Assembly: GCF_036010485.1 (NCBI RefSeq)
Contig: NZ_CP108568.1
Location: 5,542,501-5,606,500 of the forward strand
Source: Streptomyces sp. NBC_01198
Lineage (GTDB): Bacteria; Actinomycetota; Actinomycetes; Streptomycetales; Streptomycetaceae
Direction: 5' to 3'
DNA: 64,000 nt
Shown here piece after piece: positions 1-8,701 of the stretch. Under the pieces are notes generated by a model. That model was given only the letters and a program-made list of their open reading frames with translations. It was not told where the DNA came from and made no database searches. The position numbers and the translations under genes are program-made. The stretch's first letter is position 1, and each line of letters opens with the position of its first letter.

Positions 1-535
1 TCGCGTCGCCGATGGCGTAGTCGGCCTGGGCCGTCTTCGGGTCGCTCACGCCGAGGGACTTCAGGGTGGCCAGGTCCGAGGCGTCGAAGCCGCCGTCCTC
101 GTCGGCGTCGGTCTTCTTGTAGTCCGTCGCCACCGCGTTCGGCATGGTCAGCCGGTACTTCTTGCCGTCGTTCTTGATACCGCCGCCGCTGTCGCCCTTG
201 GTGACGAAGAAGACGCCGGCGCCTATCGCGGCCAGCGCGACGACCGCGCCGATGATGATCCCGGTGCGCTTGCCGTTCCCGCCGCCCTGCGGCGCGGCCG
301 GCGGCTGCCCGTAGCCGTACCCGGGCTGCTGGCCGTACGCCTGCTGCTGCTGCGGGTAGCCGTAGCCCTGCTGCGGCGGCTGCGGCTGCTGCGGATACCC
401 GTAACCGGGCTGCGGCTGCTGCGGCGGGCCGAACCCGGGCTGGGGCTGGCCGTAGCCGGGCTGCTGCGGCTGCTGTCCGTGCGCGTCGGACGGCTGCTGG
501 CCGTAAGGATTCGGCGGCGGCTGGTTGTCGCTCAT
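1..535 (-). CDS. Q/P/G/Y-rich N-terminus, single-TM protein (partial)
   Basis: The reading frame starts at ATG 533-535 on the minus strand and runs off the left edge, leaving about 178 residues. The first ~90 residues are low complexity (repeats of the type YGQQPG, PQQPQ, GYGYPQQ). A K-R-T then precedes one hydrophobic segment (IIIGAIVALAAIGAGVFFV), followed by a glycine-rich linker and a soluble outer domain with an acidic ADEDGGFD patch. A purine-rich GGGAGGGGA lies upstream of the ATG. This layout is common in Streptomyces membrane proteins with disordered cytoplasmic tails. The function of the outer domain is unknown and its C-terminus is not visible. Confidence 0.8.
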   Translation of the reverse strand, partial: MSDNQPPPNPYGQQPSDAHGQQPQQPGYGQPQPGFGPPQQPQPGYGYPQQPQPPQQGYGYPQQQQAYGQQPGYGYGQPPAAPQGGGNGKRTGIIIGAVVALAAIGAGVFFVTKGDSGGGIKNDGKKYRLTMPNAVATDYKKTDADEDGGFDASDLATLKSLGVSDPKTAQADYAIGDA

Positions 536-641
536 TGCTTCGGGTCCCCTCCCATAGGTGTGCACCCTCATCTTCGCCGATCCCTTATGCCGCGCTTACC
601 GCGGGGGAGCAACTGATTCGTAACAGCCCGGTGCGCCGCCG

Positions 642-653
642 TAGAATCGTCCG
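642..653 (+). promoter_or_regulatory. Candidate leaderless promoter of valS
   Basis: TAGAAT at 642-647 is followed by 6 nt and then the GTG start at 654. No ribosome-binding sequence is seen. The spacing would put transcription start on the start codon. No convincing -35 is visible. Confidence 0.5.
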
Positions 654-3281
654 GTGACCGACAACACTCAGCGCCCGCACGACGGGCCGACCAGCGCCCC
701 CGAACTGCCGACGACCTATGCGCCGGCCGACGTAGAGGGGCCGCTGTACGAGCGCTGGGTGGAGCGCGGCTACTTCGAGGCCGATCCGGCGAGCGACAAG
801 CCGCCCTTCGCCGTCGTCATCCCGCCGCCCAACGTCACCGGCAGCCTGCACCTGGGCCACGCCTTCGAGCACACGCTGATCGACGCCCTCACCCGCCGCA
901 AGCGCATGCAGGGCTACGAGACGCTGTGGCAGCCCGGCATGGACCACGCCGGCATCGCCACCCAGAACGTGGTCGAGCGCGAGCTGGCCAAGGTCGGCAA
1001 GTCCCGGCACGACCTGGGCCGCGAGGCGTTCGTCGAGCGGGTCTGGCAGTGGAAGGCCGAGTCCGGCGGCCAGATCTCCGGCCAGATGCGCCGCCTCGGC
1101 GACGGCGTCGACTGGTCCCGCGAGCGCTTCACCATGGACGAGGGCCTCTCGAAGGCCGTCCAGACCATCTTCAAGCGGCTCTACGACGACGAGCTGATCT
1201 ACCGCGCCGAGCGGATCATCAACTGGTGCCCGCGCTGCCTCACCGCGATCTCCGACATCGAGGTCGAGTACGAGGAGGAGGACGGCGAGCTGGTCTCGCT
1301 GCGATACGGCGACGGCGAGGACAGCGTCGTGGTCGCCACCACCCGCGCCGAGACGATGCTCGGCGACACCGCGGTCGCCGTCCACCCCGACGACCCGCGC
1401 TACGCGCACCTGATCGGCCGCACGGTCAAGCTGCCGCTGACCGACCGCTCGATCCCGATCGTCGCCGACGCCCATGTCGACCCGCAGTTCGGCACCGGCG
1501 CGGTCAAGGTGACGCCCGCCCACGACCCGAACGACTTCGAGATCGGCCGCCGCCACGACCTGCCGGCCCTGACCGTCATGGACGAGCACGCGGTCATCAC
1601 CGTCCCCGGCCCCTTCCAGGGCCTGGACCGGCTGGAGGCGCGCTCGGCGATCGTCGCCGCGCTGCGTGCCGAGGGCCGGATCGTCGCCGAGAAGCGCCCG
1701 TACCGCCACTCGGTCGGCCACTGCTCGCGCTGCAAGACGACCATCGAGCCGCGGCTGTCGATGCAGTGGTGGGTCAAGGTCGGCCCGCTGGCCCGGGCCG
1801 CGGGCGACGCGGTCCGCGACGGCCGGGTCGCCATCCACCCGCAGGAGATGGAGAAGCGCTACTTCGACTGGGTCGACAACCTGCACGACTGGTGCATCTC
1901 GCGGCAGTTGTGGTGGGGCCACCGCATCCCGGTCTGGTACGGGCCGAACGGCGAGACGGTCTGCGTCGGACCCGACGACGAGACGCCCGGCGAGGGATGG
2001 CGGCAGGACTCCGACGTCCTCGACACCTGGTTCTCCTCCGGCCTGTGGCCCTTCTCCACCATGGGCTGGCCCGAACAGACCCCGGCACTCGAGAAGTTCT
2101 ACCCGAACGCGGTGCTGGTCACCGGCTACGACATCCTCTTCTTCTGGGTCGCCCGGATGATGATGTTCGGCCTGTACGCGATGGACGGCACCCCGCCGTT
2201 CCACACCATCGCCCTGCACGGCATGGTCCGCGACCAGTTCGGAAAGAAGATGTCCAAGTCCTTCGGCAACGCGGTCAACCCGCTGGACTGGATGGACACC
2301 TACGGCTCCGACGCCGTCCGCTTCACCCTGGCGCGCGGCGCCAACCCGGGCATCGACGTGCCGATCGGCGAGGACTGGGTCCAGGCGTCGCGCAACTTCG
2401 CCAACAAGATCTGGAACGCCACCCGCTTCGCGCTGATGAACGGCGCCACCGTCGAGGGCGACCTGCCGCCGGCCGAGGAGCTGTCCGCGGTCGACCGCTG
2501 GATCCTCTCGCGGCTGGGCACCGTCGTCGCCGAGGTCGACGCCTTCTACGACGACTACCAGTTCGCCAAGCTGTCCGACAGCCTGTACCACTTCGCGTGG
2601 GACGAGGTCTTCGACTGGTACGTCGAGCTGTCCAAGACCGTCTTCTTCGCCGGCGGCGAGGGCGCCAGGCTCTCGGGCCGGGTCCTCGGCGAGGTCCTCG
2701 ACGTGCTGCTGCGGCTGCTGCACCCGGTCGTCCCTTTCGTCACCGAGACGCTGTGGACCACGCTGACCGGCGGCGAGTCGCTGGTGATCGCCGAGTGGCC
2801 GAAGGACAGCGGCTTCCGCGACCCCGCCGCGGAGGCGGAGATCGCGCTGGTCCAGCGGGTCGTCACCGAGGTCCGCCGGTTCCGCAACGACCAGGGTCTG
2901 CAGTCGGGCCAGAAGGTCCCGGCCAGGCTCGGCCTGCAGGGCACTCTGCTGGCGCCGCACGAGGACGCGATCCGGCAGCTGCTGCGGCTGCAGCCGGCCG
3001 GTGACGGCTTCCACGCCACCGCGTCGCTGCCGGTGGCCGGCGCCACGGTCGAACTCGACCTGTCGGGCGCGATCGACGTGCCCGCCGAGCGCAGGCGGCT
3101 CACCAAGGACCTGGGCCTGGCCGAGAAGGAGAAGGCCGACGCGGGCCGCAAGCTCGGCAACGACGCCTTCCTGGCGAAGGCGCCGGAGAAGGTCGTGGCC
3201 GGCATCAGGGCCCGCCTGGCGGCCGCCGAGGCGGACATCGCGCGGATCGGCTCCCAGCTGGACGCCCTGCCGGACAGCTGA
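654..3281 (+). CDS. valS: Valine--tRNA ligase
   Basis: This cytoplasmic class I aminoacyl-tRNA synthetase charges tRNA-Val with valine. It has 875 residues, normal for the family. The HIGH-type motif is H66-L-G-H69 in the context PPPNVTGSLHLGH, and KMSKS is at residues 532-536. Between them lies the CP1 editing insertion (with TTRAETMLGD), and after KMSKS come the anticodon-binding domain and a C-terminal coiled coil rich in K/E/A (about 800-875). The GTG start is chosen because it fits the TAGAAT leaderless promoter and the family N-terminus. folC follows 68 nt downstream. No T-box or attenuator is seen upstream. A long open frame on the opposite strand is only a GC-bias shadow. Confidence 0.97.
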   Translation: MTDNTQRPHDGPTSAPELPTTYAPADVEGPLYERWVERGYFEADPASDKPPFAVVIPPPNVTGSLHLGHAFEHTLIDALTRRKRMQGYETLWQPGMDHAGIATQNVVERELAKVGKSRHDLGREAFVERVWQWKAESGGQISGQMRRLGDGVDWSRERFTMDEGLSKAVQTIFKRLYDDELIYRAERIINWCPRCLTAISDIEVEYEEEDGELVSLRYGDGEDSVVVATTRAETMLGDTAVAVHPDDPRYAHLIGRTVKLPLTDRSIPIVADAHVDPQFGTGAVKVTPAHDPNDFEIGRRHDLPALTVMDEHAVITVPGPFQGLDRLEARSAIVAALRAEGRIVAEKRPYRHSVGHCSRCKTTIEPRLSMQWWVKVGPLARAAGDAVRDGRVAIHPQEMEKRYFDWVDNLHDWCISRQLWWGHRIPVWYGPNGETVCVGPDDETPGEGWRQDSDVLDTWFSSGLWPFSTMGWPEQTPALEKFYPNAVLVTGYDILFFWVARMMMFGLYAMDGTPPFHTIALHGMVRDQFGKKMSKSFGNAVNPLDWMDTYGSDAVRFTLARGANPGIDVPIGEDWVQASRNFANKIWNATRFALMNGATVEGDLPPAEELSAVDRWILSRLGTVVAEVDAFYDDYQFAKLSDSLYHFAWDEVFDWYVELSKTVFFAGGEGARLSGRVLGEVLDVLLRLLHPVVPFVTETLWTTLTGGESLVIAEWPKDSGFRDPAAEAEIALVQRVVTEVRRFRNDQGLQSGQKVPARLGLQGTLLAPHEDAIRQLLRLQPAGDGFHATASLPVAGATVELDLSGAIDVPAERRRLTKDLGLAEKEKADAGRKLGNDAFLAKAPEKVVAGIRARLAAAEADIARIGSQLDALPDS

Positions 3282-3336
3282 CCGGGCGTACAGATGAGCG
3301 TGGTGGCCCTGGCCGTGAGGCCGGGGCCGCCTTCCG

Positions 3337-3349
3337 TAGACTGGACCGC
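3337..3349 (+). promoter_or_regulatory. Candidate leaderless promoter of folC
   Basis: TAGACT at 3337-3342 is followed by 7 nt and the GTG start at 3350. No Shine-Dalgarno sequence is present. This is the same arrangement as at valS and galE, so folC probably has its own promoter despite the short gap after valS. Confidence 0.45.
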
Positions 3350-4879
3350 GTGACCGACCTCCCCCCGAACGGCGACTCCGCGGACGATCCGCATCCCTAC
3401 GAAGCCGGCGACGACGATCGCGCGGCCGACGCGGGACGGCGCGAGGTGGACATGGCCGTCATCGAGGCCGGCAGCCGGACGCTGCGGTCCGGCCTCAGCC
3501 CCGCGGTCGCCGACGACGTGCCCTCGCGTCCCGCCGACCCGGCGGTCGACCGCGAGCTGCGGGAGGTCGAGGAGGAGCTGCTGGGGCGCTGGCCTGAGAC
3601 GAAGCTGGACCCGTCGCTCGACCGGATGGCCGCGATGATGGACGTCCTCGGCGATCCGCAGCGCGCCTACCCGGCGATCCACATCACCGGCACCAACGGC
3701 AAGACCAGCACGGCCCGGATGATCGAGCGGCTGCTGCTCGCCTTCGAGCTGCGCACCGGCCGCTACACCAGCCCCCACGTGCAGTCCGTGACCGAGCGGA
3801 TCAGCCTGGACGGCGCCCCGATCAGCGCCGAGGGCTTCATCGAGACCTACCGCGACCTGCAGCCGTACGTCCAGATGGTCGACGCCGCCCAGCAGCACCG
3901 CATGTCGTTCTTCGAGGTGCTCACCGCGATGGCCTACGCGGCCTTCGCGGACTCACCCGTCGACGTGGCCGTGGTCGAGGTCGGCATGGGCGGCAGCTGG
4001 GACGCGACCAACGTGCTCGACGGGCAGGTCGCCGTGGTCACCCCCATCGCGCTGGACCACACCGAGAGGCTCGGCGGTACGCCCGGCGAGATCGCGGTGG
4101 AGAAGTCCGGCGTGATCAAGAAGGACGCCACCGCGGTCCTCGGCCGGCAGCCCGCGGACGCCGCCCAGGTGCTGCTCAAGCGGGCGGTCGAGGTGGACGC
4201 CACGGTGGCCCGCGAGGGCATGGAGTTCGGGGTCGCCCGCCGCGAGGTCGCGGTCGGCGGCCAGCTGCTGACGCTGCGCGGCCTCGGCGGCGAGTACGAC
4301 CAGATCTTCCTGCCGCTGCACGGCGAGCACCAGGCGCAGAACGCCGCGGTCGCGCTGGCGGCGGTCGAGGCCTTCTTCGGCATCGGCCGGATGCACCAGC
4401 GCACCCTGGACGTGGACACCGTGCGGACCGCCTTCGCCGCGGTCACCTCGCCCGGCCGCCTCGAAGTGGTCCGCCGCAGCCCCACCGTGGTGCTGGACGC
4501 GGCGCACAACCCGGCGGGCGCGCTGGCCACCGCTGCGGCGATCAGCGAGGTCTTCGACTTCACCCATCTGGTCGGCGTGGTCGGCCCGAGCGGGGACAAG
4601 GACGTGCGCGGCCTGCTCGAAGCCTTCGAGCCGGTGCTGTCCGAGGTCGTGGTGACCCGCAACTCCACCTCTCGCGCGATGGACGTGGACGCGCTGGCGG
4701 CGCTGGCCGTGGAGGTCTTCGGCGAGGACCGCGTGCAGGTCGAGCCGCGGCTCGACGACGCGCTGGAGGCGGCGATCACGCTGGCCGAGGACGAGGGCGC
4801 GTATTCCGGCGCCGGTGTGCTGGTGACCGGTTCCGTCATCACCGTGGGAGAGGCCCGGCTGCTGCTGGGCCGTAAGTGA
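3350..4879 (+). CDS. folC: Folylpolyglutamate synthase / dihydrofolate synthase
   Basis: The enzyme adds glutamate to dihydropteroate and to folates using ATP, in the cytoplasm. It has 509 residues. The Mur-ligase-type ATP loop is G114-T-N-G-K-T-S120 in HITGTNGKTSTAR, followed by the folate loop region RYTSPHV and by SPGRLEVV and DAAHNP near residue 380. The first ~65 residues are an acidic extension (PYEAGDDDRAADAG) ahead of the catalytic domain, longer than in E. coli FolC and probably disordered. The gene lies between valS and a DUF4233 membrane gene, a conserved order in streptomycetes. The GTG start is supported only by the candidate promoter, so a shorter start inside the extension is possible. 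Confidence 0.95.
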   Translation: MTDLPPNGDSADDPHPYEAGDDDRAADAGRREVDMAVIEAGSRTLRSGLSPAVADDVPSRPADPAVDRELREVEEELLGRWPETKLDPSLDRMAAMMDVLGDPQRAYPAIHITGTNGKTSTARMIERLLLAFELRTGRYTSPHVQSVTERISLDGAPISAEGFIETYRDLQPYVQMVDAAQQHRMSFFEVLTAMAYAAFADSPVDVAVVEVGMGGSWDATNVLDGQVAVVTPIALDHTERLGGTPGEIAVEKSGVIKKDATAVLGRQPADAAQVLLKRAVEVDATVAREGMEFGVARREVAVGGQLLTLRGLGGEYDQIFLPLHGEHQAQNAAVALAAVEAFFGIGRMHQRTLDVDTVRTAFAAVTSPGRLEVVRRSPTVVLDAAHNPAGALATAAAISEVFDFTHLVGVVGPSGDKDVRGLLEAFEPVLSEVVVTRNSTSRAMDVDALAALAVEVFGEDRVQVEPRLDDALEAAITLAEDEGAYSGAGVLVTGSVITVGEARLLLGRK

Positions 4880-4891
4880 GGGGCTGGGTCC

Positions 4892-5227
4892 ATGCGGACG
4901 CTCTGTTCGAGCACGCTGATCGGCGAGTTCTTCGTCATCGGCTTCGCCGGGCTGGTCGCGATGAAGAATCCCGACCTGTCCATGGCCACCGTGTGGACGG
5001 TGTCCGGGGTCGCCATGGCGCTGTGCGTACTGCTGTGCGGCTTCCTCGGCCGGCGTGGCGCGCTGGCCGTCGGCTGGGCGCTGCAGATCGCGCTGTTCGT
5101 CAGCGGGCTGGTGGTCGGTACGATGTTCTTCCTCGGTCTGATCTTCGGCGGGTTGTGGTGGGCGTCGATCCACTTCGGCCGCAAGGTCGACGAGGCCAAG
5201 GCGAGGAACGCGGCGCAAGCGGCCTGA
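4892..5227 (+). CDS. DUF4233 family small membrane protein
   Basis: This 111-residue integral membrane protein has about four hydrophobic segments (roughly residues 6-24, 32-50, 58-76 and 80-95) and a charged C-terminal tail (KVDEAKARNAAQAA). DUF4233 proteins sit directly after folC in many actinobacteria, and that is the case here with 12 nt between the folC stop and this ATG. A GAGGGGCTGG stretch serves as the ribosome-binding site. The biochemical role is unknown. Close coupling to folC suggests co-transcription but does not show a role in folate metabolism. Confidence 0.85.
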   Translation: MRTLCSSTLIGEFFVIGFAGLVAMKNPDLSMATVWTVSGVAMALCVLLCGFLGRRGALAVGWALQIALFVSGLVVGTMFFLGLIFGGLWWASIHFGRKVDEAKARNAAQAA

Positions 5228-5293
5228 CGACTGCCTTGTAGGCTCGTCGTACCACCCTTCACATGTCTTCCCGTTTTCAGCAGGAGCCGCCCC

Positions 5294-5707
5294 GTGTCAC
5301 AGCGCACCCTCGTCCTTCTCAAGCCCGACGCCGTACGCCGTGGCCTGGTCGGCGAGATCCTCGGCCGGATCGAGCGCAAGGCGGGCTGGACGATCGGCGC
5401 CCTGGAACTGCGCACCCTGGACCGCGGCACGCTGGAGCAGCACTACGCCGAGCACGTCGGACGCCCGTTCTACGAGGCGCTGGTGGAGTTCATGGCGTCA
5501 GGACCCTCGGTGGCACTGGTGGTCGAGGGCGAGCGCGTCGTCGAAGGGCTGCGCGCGCTGGCCGGGCCGACCGACCCGATTGCAGCAGCGCCCGGCTCCA
5601 TCCGGGGGGACTTCGGCAGTATCGTCCGGGAGAACCTGGTGCACGCCTCGGACTCCGAGGAGTCCGCGGAACGCGAGATCAAGCTGTTCTTCCCCGGTCT
5701 GGCCTAA
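5294..5707 (+). CDS. ndk: Nucleoside diphosphate kinase
   Basis: The enzyme transfers the gamma phosphate of ATP to NDPs through a phosphohistidine and keeps the NTP pools balanced. It has 137 residues, the normal bacterial length. The phosphate-accepting histidine is H117 in the context ENLVHASDS, and the N-terminal LVLLKPDAVRRGLVGEI strand-helix is characteristic. The GTG start is preceded by an AGGAG sequence at about 5281. It sits immediately before the mre cluster, as in other streptomycetes. The C-terminus is typical (REIKLFFPGLA). Confidence 0.97.
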   Translation: MSQRTLVLLKPDAVRRGLVGEILGRIERKAGWTIGALELRTLDRGTLEQHYAEHVGRPFYEALVEFMASGPSVALVVEGERVVEGLRALAGPTDPIAAAPGSIRGDFGSIVRENLVHASDSEESAEREIKLFFPGLA

Positions 5708-5744
5708 CACCCCCGCCGATCAGGGTATATGTGGCGGTCGATCG

Positions 5745-5770
5745 GGAACCAAACATCCCGACACGACGTC
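5745..5770 (+). promoter_or_regulatory. Possible ECF-sigma (SigE-like) promoter of mreB
   Basis: GGAAC at 5745-5749 and CGTC at 5767-5770 are separated by 17 nt, which resembles the GGAAC-N16/17-CGTC pattern of envelope-stress ECF sigma factors. It lies about 125 nt upstream of the mreB start. From memory, mreB is a SigE target in S. coelicolor. The assignment here rests on the short motif alone. Confidence 0.4.
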
Positions 5771-5893
5771 ACCATTACAGAGGTCAGCTGTGTGTTCTGA
5801 TGACAATGACGTCGGAACCCCGACCCGCGCGCCGTACCGGTCGCGACTACGATGGAATCTCCGCTCAAGCTCGGGAAGGCCAGACGTATCCTC

Positions 5894-6928
5894 ATGGCGA
5901 ACAACATGTCGTTCATCGGCCGTGACATGGCTGTCGACCTCGGGACCGCCAACACGCTGGTGTACGTCAGGGGCCGCGGGATCGTTCTGAACGAGCCGTC
6001 CGTCGTGGCCGTGAACACCAACACCGGCGGCATCCTGGCGGTCGGCGCAGAGGCCAAGAAGATGATCGGCCGCACACCGGGCAACATCGTCGCGGTCCGG
6101 CCGCTCAAGGACGGCGTCATCGCCGACTTCGAGATCACCGAGCGCATGCTGCGGTACTTCATCCTCAAGGTGCACAAGCGCCGGTACCTGGCCCGCCCGC
6201 GCATGGTCATCTGCGTGCCCTCCGGCATCACCGGCGTCGAGCGCCGTGCTGTGATCGACGCGGCCAACCAGGCCGGTGCGCGCACCGTGCACATCATCGA
6301 GGAGCCGATGGCCGCCGCGATCGGCGCCGGGCTCCCCGTGCACGAGGCCACCGGCAACATGGTGGTGGACATCGGCGGCGGTACCACCGAGGTCGCGGTC
6401 ATCAGCCTCGGCGGCATCGTCACCGCGCAGTCCATCCGGGTGGCGGGCGACGAGCTGGACAACGCGATCATCCAGCACATCAAGAAGGAGTACAGCCTGC
6501 TGCTCGGCGAGCGCACCTCCGAGCAGATCAAGCTCACCGTCGGGTCCGCCTTCGCGACCAAGGACGACGAGGAGCACACCGAGATCCGCGGCCGCGACCT
6601 GGTCAGCGGGCTGCCCAAGACGGTGGTCATCTCGGCCGCCGAGGTGCGCAAGGCCATCGAGGAACCCGTCAACGCGATCGTGGACGCGGTGAAGACCACG
6701 CTGGACAAGTGCCCGCCCGAACTGTCGGGCGACATCATGGACCGCGGCATCGTCCTGGCCGGCGGCGGCGCGCTGCTGCGCGGCCTGGACGAGCGGCTGC
6801 GGCACGAGACGGGCATGCCCATCCACATCGCCGAGACCCCGCTGGACTGCGTGGCGCTCGGCGCCGGCAAGTGCGTCGAGGAGTTCGAGGCACTGCAGCG
6901 CGTGCTCGACGCCGCCCCCCGCAGATGA
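5894..6928 (+). CDS. mreB: Rod-shape/spore-wall actin homologue MreB
   Basis: This bacterial actin polymerises with ATP under the membrane and positions wall synthesis. In Streptomyces it matters mainly for aerial hyphae and spore walls. From ATG 5894 it has 344 residues. The family N-terminus FIGRDMAVDLGTANTLVY (phosphate 1 loop), the phosphate 2 region DIGGGTTEVAVISLGG and the adenosine loop VLAGGGALLRGL are all present. A GGGAAGG lies about 14 nt before the ATG. ATG 5906 is an equally plausible start, while the longer frame from 5852 adds residues not expected in MreB. First gene of the mre cluster; mreC begins 126 nt downstream. Confidence 0.96.
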   Translation: MANNMSFIGRDMAVDLGTANTLVYVRGRGIVLNEPSVVAVNTNTGGILAVGAEAKKMIGRTPGNIVAVRPLKDGVIADFEITERMLRYFILKVHKRRYLARPRMVICVPSGITGVERRAVIDAANQAGARTVHIIEEPMAAAIGAGLPVHEATGNMVVDIGGGTTEVAVISLGGIVTAQSIRVAGDELDNAIIQHIKKEYSLLLGERTSEQIKLTVGSAFATKDDEEHTEIRGRDLVSGLPKTVVISAAEVRKAIEEPVNAIVDAVKTTLDKCPPELSGDIMDRGIVLAGGGALLRGLDERLRHETGMPIHIAETPLDCVALGAGKCVEEFEALQRVLDAAPRR

Positions 6929-7054
6929 CGCGCGGCCCGCAGACGACCTCGGCGAGCCGGATCATCCGCGGCATGCGAACCACAGCACAGTAGCTCCGAC
7001 CGGCCGCGGCCCCACTGGCGGCGGGTCCGATGAGGAAGGCACGGACTGGCGCCC

Positions 7055-8050
7055 GTGAGGGACACAAAGGAGAGCCGGCTGCTGCTGGTGCTGCTGGTGG
7101 TGGTCGCGTTCGCGCTGATCACCATGGACATCAGAGGCGGTGAGAACTCACCGCTCGACCGGCCGCGGCAGGCCGCACAATCCGCGTTCGGGCCGGTGGA
7201 GAACGCCGTGTCCGGTGTCGTCGACCCGGTGGGCAACGCGGTGGACGCGGTGCGCGACTCGGGCGACCGAAGCAGCACCATCAGCCGGCTGCAACGCGAG
7301 AACGCCGCGCTCAAGCAGCAGCTCGGCAGCAAGGACATCACCCGCAACCGGGCCCAGGAGCTGGACAAGCTGCTGAAGACCGCCGGCGCCGGGCAGTACG
7401 CCATCAAGGGCGCGCAGGTCATCGCGATAGGAGCGGCCCAGGGCTTCTCCTGGACGGTCACCATCGACGCCGGCAGCCGCGACGGTCTCACCCGCGACAT
7501 GACGGTGATAAACGGCGACGGCCTCGTCGGCCGGGTCACCACCGTCGGCCCGTCCACGGCGACCGTACTGCTCGCCAACGACCCGGACTTCACCGTCGGC
7601 ACCCGGCTGGAGAGCTCCATGGAGCTGGGCTTCGCCACCGGCCAGGGCGACCGCCCGATGCGGGTCCAGCTGCTCAACGGCAAGGCCGCCGTGCACAAGG
7701 GCGACCGGCTGGTCACCTTCGGCTCCGAGGCAGGCAAGCCGTTCGTACCCGGCGTGCCGGTCGGCACGATCGTCGGGGTGGACCCGTCGGGCGGCAACCT
7801 GACCAAGACCCTCCTGGTGCAGCCCTTCGTCGGCTTCACCCGGCTGGACGTCGTCGGCGTCGTCGTGGTCGGCCCGCGCACCGACCCGCGGGACAGCGTG
7901 CTGCCCGCCAAGCCGACCCCGTCGCCCAAGCCCAAACCGAAGAAGGCGCCCGCCTCGCCCAAGGCCCCGGCGTCGCCCGGCAGCACCCCGACCGGCGGCG
8001 CGCTGCCCCCGGCCGACCCCACCGAATCGCCCACCAGCGGCAGGGGCTGA
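7055..8050 (+). CDS. mreC: Cell shape-determining protein MreC
   Basis: MreC is a periplasm-facing scaffold that links MreB/MreD to PBP2 and RodA. It has 331 residues: an N-terminal membrane anchor (about residues 8-24), a coiled coil (RLQRENAALKQQLGS, about 78-95), then the paired beta-barrel core seen through IDAGSRDGLTRDMTVIN and VGRVTTVGPSTATVLL. The last ~45 residues are a Pro/Lys/Ser-rich tail (KPTPSPKPKPKKAPASPK), a disordered extension absent from E. coli MreC. The start is GTG. mreD begins 3 nt after the stop, so the two are co-transcribed. Confidence 0.95.
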   Translation: MRDTKESRLLLVLLVVVAFALITMDIRGGENSPLDRPRQAAQSAFGPVENAVSGVVDPVGNAVDAVRDSGDRSSTISRLQRENAALKQQLGSKDITRNRAQELDKLLKTAGAGQYAIKGAQVIAIGAAQGFSWTVTIDAGSRDGLTRDMTVINGDGLVGRVTTVGPSTATVLLANDPDFTVGTRLESSMELGFATGQGDRPMRVQLLNGKAAVHKGDRLVTFGSEAGKPFVPGVPVGTIVGVDPSGGNLTKTLLVQPFVGFTRLDVVGVVVVGPRTDPRDSVLPAKPTPSPKPKPKKAPASPKAPASPGSTPTGGALPPADPTESPTSGRG

Positions 8051-8053
8051 CCC

Positions 8054-8701
8054 ATGCGTCTGAACCGGATCCTGCTCCCCACCGTCCTGGTGGTCTTCGC
8101 GATGGTCGCCCAGGTCAGCGTGCTGGCCCGGCTCCATCTGCCGGGCGCGGTGCCCGACCTGCTGCTGCTGACCGTGCTGGGACTCGCCATCACCTACGGC
8201 CACGTCGCCGGCTGCCTGATCGGCTTCTTCGCCGGACTGCTCGCCGACCTGGCACCGCCCGCCGACCACGCGGTCGGCCGGTACGCCCTGGTGCTGTGCG
8301 TCATCGGCTACGTGGCGGGCCTGTTCAAGCCGGAGAGCGGCCGGCTGCGTACCGCCGCGGGCCCGATGCTCGTCGTCATCGGCGCCGCCATCGGCACCAC
8401 CGTGCTCTACGCGGCCGTCGGCAGCCTGGTCGGCGACACCGCGGGCGCCCATGTCGGCCTGGCCAAGCTGGTCTTCACCGCCACGATCTACGACCTGCTG
8501 CTCGCGCCCTTCGTGGTGCCGCTGGTGATGGCGATGGCCCGCCGCTTCGACCACGACCCGATGTCCGAGGACTCCACCGGTGGCTACGGCAGCAGCCGCA
8601 GCCGGCTGAGAACCGGTATCTCCCCGCAGCGCGCCGGCCTGTTCGGGCGCGCCGGAAGGACGGTCAAGGTCACCTCGATGGCCAGGGGGGTCAGGCGATG
8701 A
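8054..8701 (+). CDS. mreD: Rod shape-determining protein MreD
   Basis: This 215-residue polytopic membrane protein of the elongation complex has about five hydrophobic segments between residues 5 and 170, including the MreD-type stretch VPDLLLLTVLGLAITYG. A basic cytoplasmic tail follows (SRSRLRTGISPQRAGLFGRAGRTVK). Its stop codon overlaps the PBP2 start in an ATGA tetranucleotide (8698-8701), indicating translational coupling. It lies 3 nt after mreC. MreD is thought to bind MreC and balance activation of the PBP2-RodA pair. Confidence 0.93.
   Translation: MRLNRILLPTVLVVFAMVAQVSVLARLHLPGAVPDLLLLTVLGLAITYGHVAGCLIGFFAGLLADLAPPADHAVGRYALVLCVIGYVAGLFKPESGRLRTAAGPMLVVIGAAIGTTVLYAAVGSLVGDTAGAHVGLAKLVFTATIYDLLLAPFVVPLVMAMARRFDHDPMSEDSTGGYGSSRSRLRTGISPQRAGLFGRAGRTVKVTSMARGVRR

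Noticed and set aside
536..653. T-box or attenuator upstream of valS
   Set aside because: The gap is about 118 nt with no specifier loop, T-box sequence or terminator; the geometry fits a leaderless promoter instead.
585..3014. Long open frame antisense to valS
   Set aside because: Low-complexity Arg/Gly/Val composition and full overlap with a clear valS gene; typical GC-bias shadow.
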